DNA of 64,000 nucleotides. Source: Cytophagales bacterium. GTDB lineage: Bacteria; Bacteroidota; Bacteroidia; Cytophagales; Thermoflexibacteraceae. Positions 27,527-33,137 of the stretch are shown here, in pieces (position 1 is the first letter of the stretch; every line of letters starts with the position of its first letter). The notes beneath the pieces are model-generated. The model was not told the DNA's origin, made no database searches, and saw only the letters and a list, made by a program, of their open reading frames with translations. The translations under genes and the position numbers were made by a program. The stretch spans positions 62,001 to 126,000 of the forward strand of contig JAAFKA010000008.1 of assembly GCA_013299115.1 (NCBI GenBank). Direction: 5' to 3'.

Positions 27527-27855
27527 CAAACTACAAAGAAATTGTAAAAAATGCCCTTGCTGACATTGCAGCTAAAATTCCTTCTGACGAAAATGTAGAA
27601 GTAGAAACCATTTTTGACGATACCAGAGGGCATTATTTATTGTTTACAGTCGGGTGGTATCATAATACCAGAGAATATGCTGCCTTGTTGCACATAGACA
27701 TCAAACTCAACGGAAAAGTCTATATTCAACACGACGGTACAGACCTTGAATTTGCTTTGCGTTTGACCGAAAAAGGAATTTTGGCATCGCATATTGTCAT
27801 TGCTTATCGTACACCATTACAACGCAAATTTTTGCCACAATTTGCAACGGCTTAG
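27514..27855 (+). CDS. xisI: XisI-family protein
   Basis: 113 residues. VETIFDDTRGHYLLFTVGW, then LLHIDIKLNGKVYIQHDGTD and the C-terminal YRTPLQRKFLPQFA are the XisI pattern. XisI/XisH pairs were first described as controllers of fdxN-element excision in cyanobacteria and are now seen as a mobile, possibly toxin-antitoxin-like pair in many genomes. Here XisI is intact while XisH is gutted. The ATG at 27514 lies inside the xisH 3' end. Confidence 0.85.
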   Translation: METLANYKEIVKNALADIAAKIPSDENVEVETIFDDTRGHYLLFTVGWYHNTREYAALLHIDIKLNGKVYIQHDGTDLEFALRLTEKGILASHIVIAYRTPLQRKFLPQFATA

Positions 27856-27879
27856 TTTGTAATAGCAATATTTGAATTA

Positions 27880-28073
27880 AAAAAAATTCATAGTACAACC
27901 TCCGCCATACTACGAATAAAAAACTTCTTTATTTGTTACTACTCTTTATTTCATCACCTGCACCCACCCCTTACACGTTTTCCCTTGTGGCGAAGTGAGC
28001 AAATAGTAGTATGTGCCAGCTTCTACGTTGTGTCCCCAGTCGTTTTGGTAGTTGTCGGAGGAGAAAACAGGGT
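27880..28073. repeat. ~190-bp direct repeat, left copy
   Basis: This block matches 32873-33137 at roughly 94% (about 12 differences), in the same orientation, once the 68-nt hairpin present only in the right copy is set aside. It covers 3'-flanking DNA (including the imperfect hairpin TCATAGTAC...TACTACGAA) plus the last ~42 codons of a PKD/CHU_C gene. Together the copies bracket about 4.8 kb of toxin-antitoxin genes. Confidence 0.85.
27946..28073 (-). pseudogene. 3' fragment of a third giant PKD/CHU_C gene
   Basis: Minus-strand translation gives FSSDNYQNDWGHNVEAGTYY and then LLTSPQGKTCKGWVQVMK and a stop at 27946, nearly identical to the C-termini of the two giant proteins. Homology stops abruptly at about 28073, where a toxin-gene tail begins. 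So only the last ~42 codons remain. Confidence 0.88.
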
Positions 28074-28083
28074 TTAGGATTTT

Positions 28084-28200
28084 TTAGCTATATTTATTTT
28101 TGTTTGGATTTTTGCGACTATCAAAAAATGCTAAAATAACAAGAGCATTTTCTTTTACCCGATAAAACATTGCATTTGTCCAGATTATCTTTCTTTCCAT
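28084..28200 (-). pseudogene. RelE/ParE toxin tail (module C)
   Basis: Encodes MERKIIWTNAMFYRVKENAL continuing VILAFFDSRKNPNKNKYS. FYRV-(x)n-VxILxFFDxRxNPxK is the C-terminal third of RelE/ParE-type toxins; compare IYRVENQIVVIVNTIFDTRQ in the intact toxin at 32532. The N-terminal ~60 residues are absent. It overlaps the end of the antitoxin-like gene by about 16 nt. A fortuitous ATG at 28200 could allow a 38-residue product, without catalytic potential. Confidence 0.7.
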
Positions 28201-28427
28201 TGTTCAAAATAGGCTGTAATGGTTTGCTGCGGTACTATGTCTTGCTCATTTTCACTCTCTTGCATAGAAGTTTGTAAAATTTCTTGTTCGGTTGCCGACG
28301 GGTCGTCAAGTATATCAATAGCTTGACTAACAGGCTGAATAACAAGCCTTTCTACGCCTCTTAGCATCTCTAAAACTAATTTGGCTATGATTTCGTTTTG
28401 TGTAGAAATTTGAAATTGATAGGTCAT
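28185..28427 (-). CDS. putative antitoxin (module C)
   Basis: 80 residues beginning MTYQFQISTQNEIIAKLVLE, with an acidic tail. Small acidic two-part proteins of this form precede RelE-type toxins in Bacteroidota. Position and size match the antitoxins at 28669 and 29531. Its toxin is reduced to a tail. It lies 46 nt downstream (on this strand) of an XRE-gene tail, as in the other two modules. Name by context rather than by clear family match. Confidence 0.55.
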   Translation of the reverse strand: MTYQFQISTQNEIIAKLVLEMLRGVERLVIQPVSQAIDILDDPSATEQEILQTSMQESENEQDIVPQQTITAYFEQWKER

Positions 28428-28473
28428 TCTCTTATCGTTTTAAACACTATAATAGTTGCCATAAAGATACAAA

Positions 28474-28565
28474 TTATTTTGTTTTACCTCTCAAAAAACT
28501 GTTGATTTCTTTTAAACTTTCGTTTTCCCTTTCTAAGAGGGAGATTTTTTCTTTGAGAAATTACA
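28474..28565 (-). pseudogene. XRE regulator 3' fragment (module C)
   Basis: The minus strand reads FLKEKISLLERENESLKEIN then SFLRGKTK and stop. This is the coiled-coil C-terminus of an XRE regulator such as the one at 29856-30290 (FLKEKI shared). It begins 3 nt after the end of the module B toxin tail. The DNA-binding part is missing. Confidence 0.65.
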
Positions 28566-28567
28566 AA

Positions 28568-28705
28568 TCAAAATATACTTTTATCCGCATTTTGCCTGAC
28601 ATCAAAAAAGTCAATTAAAATAACATTCGGCTCTGCAACTTTGTAGAATAAAGCTATTTGCTTGCTTATCAATAACTTGCGAACAGTTTTTTCTTTCTCT
28701 GAGGC
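28568..28705 (-). pseudogene. RelE/ParE toxin tail (module B)
   Basis: In one frame the minus strand encodes SQVIDKQIALFYKVAEPNVI and LIDFFDVRQNADKSIF followed by TGA, again the FYxV...FFDxRQN tail of a RelE-type toxin. It overlaps the 3' end of the antitoxin-like gene 28669-28941 in another frame. The N-terminal two thirds is missing. Confidence 0.65.
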
Positions 28706-28941
28706 TGAATTTCTTGTTTTACGTTGTCGTGGGTGTGTAGGTTGGCGATATTTTCACTTTGCTGCAAAGACTGTTGCAGTCTTTGCTGTTGTGGCACAGT
28801 CAAGTCGTCAAGAATATCAGTTGTTTGCTCACGTTGAAAGCTACTAACCAATTTATACAAAGTTTCTAATACTTGTATATCATTGAGATTGTCTATCAAC
28901 TGACGAAAATTATTTTTGAGAACAACAAGGTCTGTTTGCAT
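28669..28941 (-). CDS. putative antitoxin (module B)
   Basis: 90 residues starting MQTDLVVLKNNFRQLIDNLN, with LTVPQQQRLQQSLQQSE in the middle, a pattern common in antitoxins paired with RelE. The last residues (KKKLFASY) probably run into the joined toxin tail and are not original. Same order as modules A and C: XRE tail, antitoxin, toxin. Confidence 0.55.
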   Translation of the reverse strand: MQTDLVVLKNNFRQLIDNLNDIQVLETLYKLVSSFQREQTTDILDDLTVPQQQRLQQSLQQSENIANLHTHDNVKQEIQPQRKKKLFASY

Positions 28942-28975
28942 AAATTTAGGCTATTGTTTCTACAAAACTACAAAA

Positions 28976-29066
28976 TTATTTCTCCTTTTGCAACACCGCC
29001 ACCGTATTTCGCAGGTCTGCAATGGTGAGTTGCTGAGAGGGAAATTTTTTCTTTGAGAAATTGGTT
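28976..29066 (-). pseudogene. XRE regulator 3' fragment (module B)
   Basis: Near-duplicate of the last ~90 nt of the XRE gene 29856-30290. In one frame it reads QQLTIADLRNTVAVLQKEK and stop. Compared with the XRE gene, five of the six differences in this segment are silent in that frame. It begins 4 nt beyond the stop of the vapC-like gene. The rest of the regulator is absent. Confidence 0.7.
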
Positions 29067-29069
29067 TTG

Positions 29070-29534
29070 TTATCTTTGCTCTACGTAATGCACTTTAAAA
29101 AATATAGTATCAAGATGCAAAAAATCTTTGTCCGTTGTTATCAAATCTGCTTGTAAACTGTGGGCAGTGGCTGCTATCCACAAATCATTTTTACCCATAT
29201 TTTTGGCACCTTCGCCTTTTTTTAGAGGAACTTGTGAATTTTTACCTTGACTATGTGCATCTATTTCTACATAACTTTGTATCAACATATCATCTGCTTC
29301 ATTAGAAACTGTAACAATTTCTATATCACTAAACAAAGTTGATAATTTATTCATTTTTTCTTCTCCCCAGCCTAATTGCTTGGCAATAGATAAAATTTCG
29401 GCAACAGAAACAAAGCTAATAAAAGTTTGGTTTTGCGAACTATCAAAAGGCTGAAAAATAATATCGATATATTTCCAAGTAGTGGAATTGCGAATAATGT
29501 GGATTAACACATTGGTATCTATGACATATCTCAT
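29070..29534 (-). CDS. PIN-domain (VapC-like) ribonuclease toxin (module A)
   Basis: 154 residues from the ATG at 29534, which overlaps the antitoxin stop by 4 nt (ATGA). PIN-domain acidic residues are all visible: MRYVIDTNVLI (Asp6), SVAEIL (Glu), NDLWIAATA (Asp), and TTDKDF (Asp). So it should be an active Mg-dependent RNase. It forms a translationally coupled pair with the gene upstream. An upstream extension of the frame to 29585 lies inside the antitoxin and is not used. Confidence 0.88.
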   Translation of the reverse strand: MRYVIDTNVLIHIIRNSTTWKYIDIIFQPFDSSQNQTFISFVSVAEILSIAKQLGWGEEKMNKLSTLFSDIEIVTVSNEADDMLIQSYVEIDAHSQGKNSQVPLKKGEGAKNMGKNDLWIAATAHSLQADLITTDKDFLHLDTIFFKVHYVEQR

Positions 29535-29833
29535 TTTTTGCGAAGAGCTAATAACATTTCTACACTTTCTGTGCCTTCCCAGCAACCAACTAAAAGATTT
29601 TTATTGACAGGTTTGTAAACATAATTCGTTGCCAAAATTTCTTTTACTGTTTTGGGCTTAAAATTAATGCTCCAATTTGTGATTTTTGGTGTAGCTAATG
29701 ACGGATTTAATGCTTGATTCTCTACTTTTTCTTTAATCGTATGTATCAATTTTTGTTGCTCGACAATAGGCAACTGCAACGCTAAATTTAATAGCTGTTC
29801 ATAACTTAATTGAATATTGAATTGATAGTCCAT
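29531..29833 (-). CDS. antitoxin of the PIN-domain toxin (module A)
   Basis: 100 residues, MDYQFNIQLSYEQLLNLALQ at the start. The N-terminal half resembles DUF2281/VapB-like antitoxins of PIN toxins; the C-terminal half (NYVYKPVNKNLLVGCWEGTE) is likely the toxin-binding tail. Coupled to the toxin by a 4-nt overlap. It starts about 23-30 nt after the XRE regulator gene, so the three genes form one transcript. Confidence 0.75.
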   Translation of the reverse strand: MDYQFNIQLSYEQLLNLALQLPIVEQQKLIHTIKEKVENQALNPSLATPKITNWSINFKPKTVKEILATNYVYKPVNKNLLVGCWEGTESVEMLLALRKK

Positions 29834-29855
29834 TGTATTTTCTGTTTACACAAAG

Positions 29856-30290
29856 TTACAAAATTATTTCTCCTTTTGCAAAACCGCAACTGTATTTCGC
29901 AAATCTGTAATGGTGAGTTGCTGAGAGTGTAATTTTTTCTTTCAGAAATTGGTTTTCTTGTTCTTTTGCCTCAACTTTTGCTTCGATACTTTTTATTAAT
30001 TCATCTCTATTGCTATAATGTGTAACATTGCCAATGACTAAACCAATATGACTATTTTGGTTTTGTTGGCTGCTGCTATTGATTGAAAAAGTTTCAGGTA
30101 AAAACTCTTGTATGGGAACATTCAGTTTTTTAGAAAAATTTACAACTTGTTCTATATCAATAGAAGTTTCGTTTCTTTCTAAACGTGAATAGGTGGGTGC
30201 AGAAACACCCAATAAGTCTGCCATTTCACTTTGGCTAAATTTCCGTTCTTCTCTGGCTGCAAAAAGCCTTGTGCCTATACGCATTTTCAT
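29856..30290 (-). CDS. XRE-family regulator with coiled-coil tail (module A)
   Basis: 144 residues. The HTH (~5-60) reads RLFAAREERKFSQSEMADLL then GVSAPTYSRLERNETSIDIE. A linker and a charged helix follow (IEAKVEAKEQENQFLKEKI). The final ~23 residues (ATHHYRFAKYSC...) look out of frame: skipping one base restores QQLTITDLRNTVAVLQKEK ending at 29864, the frame supported by silent differences with the copy at 28976-29066. An A6 run (GAAAAAATT) is the likely slip site. The protein likely autoregulates the TA transcript it heads. Confidence 0.8.
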   Translation of the reverse strand: MKMRIGTRLFAAREERKFSQSEMADLLGVSAPTYSRLERNETSIDIEQVVNFSKKLNVPIQEFLPETFSINSSSQQNQNSHIGLVIGNVTHYSNRDELIKSIEAKVEAKEQENQFLKEKITLSATHHYRFAKYSCGFAKGEIIL

Positions 30291-30490
30291 TGTTTCAATT
30301 TTTGAATGAGCCCTTACGATTTTTGATTTGTATTGTTGTAGATGTATAAATTATTTTTGTGAATAAGTGTAACCTACAAAAAATTAATTAAAGCAAGCTA
30401 ATATACCTCTTTTGCGGTATATTTTATTGGTTTTTGTATTTTAACTTTGCACACAAAATTATTAATAATCTTTTAAACTCAACTAAAATT

Positions 30491-31295
30491 ATGAAAAAAA
30501 TAGTTTTAAATTCTTTTTTAGCCTTTGTTATAAGTTGTGCTTTTTTGACAGCTTGTAAGAAAGAAGAAACCACACCTGCAAACAATACAGGTGGAGGCAC
30601 AAATACAGGTGGCGGCGGTACTACAACAGGAAAATATTACCACAGGTTTGATAACTTATTATCCATTTGATGGCAATGCAAATAATACTGTCAATAGTAA
30701 TATTTTAAGTATTGTTAATGGGCTTTTCTTAACAAGTGATAAAAACGGAAAAGCTAACAGTGCTTATGAATTTTCAGGTACAAGTAGTTATATTGATTTA
30801 GGAAGAGCAGATATCGCATTAGGCAAAAATTTTACTATTTCTGTCTGGGCTAAACCTAATAAATCTTCTATAAGACCACTAATCTCATCTTATAAAATTG
30901 ACCCTAATGGTTGGAAAGGTTTTGGTTACAAAACTTGGGATATTAACGTAAATAATGGAGCATTTGGAGTATATTTTTCAGATTTGAATAATATAACACT
31001 TAGTAGTGCAAATGGCAAAGATTATGCCGATGCTAACTGGCATAATTTTGTGGTAACTTACAATAGTACAAAACTAATGCTTTATGTTGATAATGCCTTA
31101 GTTGCTCAAAAAGATGTTCAAGGAGAAATATTAAGTGCTTCTAAACCAAATATTTTTATAGGACACGAAGCAAGTGAAAAATATCATTCAAGTACATTAG
31201 TTACAACATATTTTCGTGGTGCAATGGACGAAGTTCGTATTTACAACCGCAGTATGTCTGCTGCTGATATAGATTTGTTGTATAAAAGCTACTAA
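30491..31295 (+). pseudogene. LamG-domain lipoprotein with frameshift in a G-rich linker
   Basis: The ATG at 30491 gives a lipoprotein signal (MKKIVLNSFLAFVISCAFLT then AC at the lipobox, followed by KKEE) and a Gly/Thr-rich linker. That frame stops at 30670. The +1 frame carries the remainder: TTGLITYYPFDGNANNTV, YIDLGRADIALGKNFTISVW, and MDEVRIYNRSMSAADIDLLY, a complete LamG/concanavalin-A-like domain ending at 31295. The break lies between about 30608 and 30645, where the DNA is GGTGGCGGCGGTACTACAAC. This could be a mutation, a sequencing error, or a phase-variable switch. Confidence 0.8.
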
Positions 31296-31434
31296 AAATT
31301 TGTTTAAATATTTTTTCAAGTTGCAACCCCACCGTTACAGCTTTTTTTATTAAATATTTTGAAATATTTATTGTTTTTAATATTTTTATTTATTTAATTT
31401 GCAAGCAATTCAATAAATAAAACTTAAAAAATCT

Positions 31435-31830
31435 ATGTTACACTTAGCAGATAATCTTGTAGCCGAAATTGTAGGTAATATTTACGCTGGCTGGAATGTT
31501 TTTGTGCATAAACAAACACACAAGTTGGCAATGTATGTGGCAGACAGTAGCTACTTAGAGCCTGATGAGGAAGAATACCTAAAAGTACAACAAAATCCAA
31601 ATAATTATTTGCAAATTTTTCCAATGACTGATTACGAAACATATTCAATAGTGGAAAATTTTATAAACAATGTAGGTATTGATGCCTTAAATAAAGAATT
31701 AGACAAATATAAAGGTCAATTAGGGAATTTAAGACGTGCTATACAAAATAGTAATTATTCTGAAAAATGGTATAGTTTTTTAAGAAATGCACAAATGGCA
31801 CATACGAAAGAACAATTAGAAGGATTATAA
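31435..31830 (+). CDS. UPF0158-family protein
   Basis: 131 residues. The order VFVHKQTHKLAMYVAD, then an acidic DEEEYLKVQQNPNNYLQIFP, then EKWYSFLRNAQM matches UPF0158: a short strand, an acidic segment with Y-L-x-I-x-P, and a late W-Y-x-F motif. Function unknown. It sits in the accessory region between the LamG gene and the DUF433 gene. Confidence 0.75.
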   Translation: MLHLADNLVAEIVGNIYAGWNVFVHKQTHKLAMYVADSSYLEPDEEEYLKVQQNPNNYLQIFPMTDYETYSIVENFINNVGIDALNKELDKYKGQLGNLRRAIQNSNYSEKWYSFLRNAQMAHTKEQLEGL

Positions 31831-31906
31831 AAGTGCTTTCTAATATTTTGCCATTTCATCTTTAAATACTTCCCACAAACACAACGAAAGTGCAGCATTT
31901 TTTTCA

Positions 31907-31937
31907 CTTTCCAAAAGCCATTTTCTCTTTTGGAAAG
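31907..31937. terminator. hairpin homologous to 26837-26867
   Basis: CTTTCCAAAAG, 9-nt loop, CTTTTGGAAAG, then GGGTATTATTTT. Terminates the UPF0158 gene or is a copied spacer; the same hairpin follows the small HTH gene. Confidence 0.65.
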
Positions 31938-31983
31938 GGGTATTATTTTCCTAAATTTTCCACTTCAAAAAAAATTACAATAC

Positions 31984-32014
31984 TTGCAAACCAAGCCAAA
32001 ATTTCCTATCTTTG
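31984..32014 (+). promoter_or_regulatory. promoter of the DUF433 gene
   Basis: TTG (31984-31986), 20-nt spacer, TATCTTTG (32007-32014). The spacer and flanks (GCAAACCAAGCCAAAATTTC) closely match those of the xisH/xisI promoter. Confidence 0.6.
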
Positions 32015-32036
32015 TTTTAGACTAAATTTTACGCCC

Positions 32037-32234
32037 ATGTATGCACAATTTATCGTTAGAAATCCTGAAATTATGCAAGGAAAACCTATTATCAAAGGTA
32101 CACGAATAACAGTTGAGTTGGTTATTCGTAAACTTTCGGGAGGTTATACCGTAGAGGAAATTGTGGCAATGTACCCACATTTGAACAGGTTGCAGATTTT
32201 GGCAGCCTTAGAATATTTTGAAAATTGCAATTAA
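32037..32234 (+). CDS. DUF433 domain protein (antitoxin-like)
   Basis: 65 residues from the ATG at 32037, 23 nt after the promoter -7; an open frame upstream to 31890 is not family-like. IVRNPEIMQGKPIIKGTRIT then VELVIRKLSGGYTVEEIVAMYP is the canonical DUF433 winged-helix pattern. DUF433 proteins usually pair with PIN-like (DUF5615) toxins, but none follows here; instead a ParDE-type pair begins 34 nt downstream. Confidence 0.9.
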   Translation: MYAQFIVRNPEIMQGKPIIKGTRITVELVIRKLSGGYTVEEIVAMYPHLNRLQILAALEYFENCN

Positions 32235-32267
32235 TTTTTGTAACTTAGCTAATAAAATCACAAAGCT

Positions 32268-32504
32268 ATGCACGTAACCCAAAATATAGAAGCCCAAAAA
32301 TTGTGGCTTATTCAACAACTTTTATTGGTACAAGATATGGCATTGATAGAACAACTAAAAAATGTTTTATTTGCCCACACACCTACACTTTTGCCCATGT
32401 CGTGGGGAGAATTGCAAAATCGAATAGCTAACTCCGAACAAGATTATCAAAACCAAAACTATGTAACGACAGAGGAGTTGGAAAACGAAATAGAAAATTG
32501 GTAA
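32268..32504 (+). CDS. ParD/RelB-like antitoxin
   Basis: 78 residues, MHVTQNIEAQKLWLIQQLLL with an acidic C-terminus (TTEELENEIENW). Placed 27 nt before an intact RelE/ParE toxin, so its role as antitoxin follows from context. The middle MSWGELQNRIANSEQDY resembles other addiction-module antitoxins of Bacteroidota. Confidence 0.75.
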   Translation: MHVTQNIEAQKLWLIQQLLLVQDMALIEQLKNVLFAHTPTLLPMSWGELQNRIANSEQDYQNQNYVTTEELENEIENW

Positions 32505-32531
32505 TCCTACAACTAATATACGCAACAACTA

Positions 32532-32849
32532 ATGCCAGCAAAACTAAAAATATTGTGGACAGCACAAGCACAAAAAGACTTAAAAGAAATTTTTAATTTT
32601 CTTTACAGCACCTCGCAGTCAAAAGAAATAGCCAAAAAAGTAGTGCAAAAAATCAAAAACAAGGTAAATTCTCTAAGCACAATAAGTGCAGAAAGTGGAC
32701 AAATACAGGCAGGTTTAGATAGTGTTTATACTTATCGTTATTTAGTTGTTGGTAATTATAAAGTTATTTATCGTGTTGAAAACCAGATAGTTGTAATAGT
32801 AAATACCATTTTTGATACAAGGCAAGACCCAAGTAAATTAAAGGTTTAA
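32532..32849 (+). CDS. RelE/ParE-family toxin
   Basis: 105 residues. KILWTAQAQKDLKEIFNFLY at the N-terminus and YKVIYRVENQIVVIVNTIFD then TRQDPSKL at the C-terminus define a complete ParE/RelE toxin. It is the intact counterpart of the two tail fragments at 28084 and 28568. Co-transcribed with the antitoxin gene before it. ParE-type members hit gyrase and RelE-type cut mRNA; which applies here cannot be told. Confidence 0.9.
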   Translation: MPAKLKILWTAQAQKDLKEIFNFLYSTSQSKEIAKKVVQKIKNKVNSLSTISAESGQIQAGLDSVYTYRYLVVGNYKVIYRVENQIVVIVNTIFDTRQDPSKLKV

Positions 32850-32872
32850 CTATTTTCTAATTTGAAAAATCT

Positions 32873-33137
32873 ATTCAAAAAAAATTCGTAGTACAACCTC
32901 CGCCATACTACGAATAAAAAACTTCTTTATTTGGTAGCAACAAAAAGTAGTTGCAAAGATGACATCTTTCTAAAAGATGTCATCTTTGCAACTACTTTTT
33001 GTTACTACTCTCTACCTCATCACCTGCACCCACCCCTTACAACTTTTCCCTTGTGGCGAAGTGAGCAAATAGTAGTACGTGCCAGCCTCTGTGTGGTGTC
33101 CCCAGTCGTTTTGGTAGTTGTCGGAGGAGAAAATAGG
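32873..33137. repeat. ~190-bp direct repeat, right copy (with hairpin insertion)
   Basis: Counterpart of 27880-28073. It includes the 3' flank of the 2565-residue gene and its last ~42 codons. Relative to the left copy it carries 68 extra nt (about 32934-33001), which form the hairpin described next. Confidence 0.85.
32934..33008. repeat. common-tip hairpin H2 (GATGACATC family)
   Basis: Arms 32934-32969 and 32973-33008 pair over 36 nt with one mismatch. The inner AAAGATGACATCTTT/AAAGATGTCATCTTT is the family core; the outer GTAGCAACAAAAAGTAGTTGC is specific to this site. The homologous DNA at 27935/27936 lacks the hairpin. It lies between the convergent toxin and giant PKD genes, 3 nt from the latter's stop. 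Confidence 0.85.
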
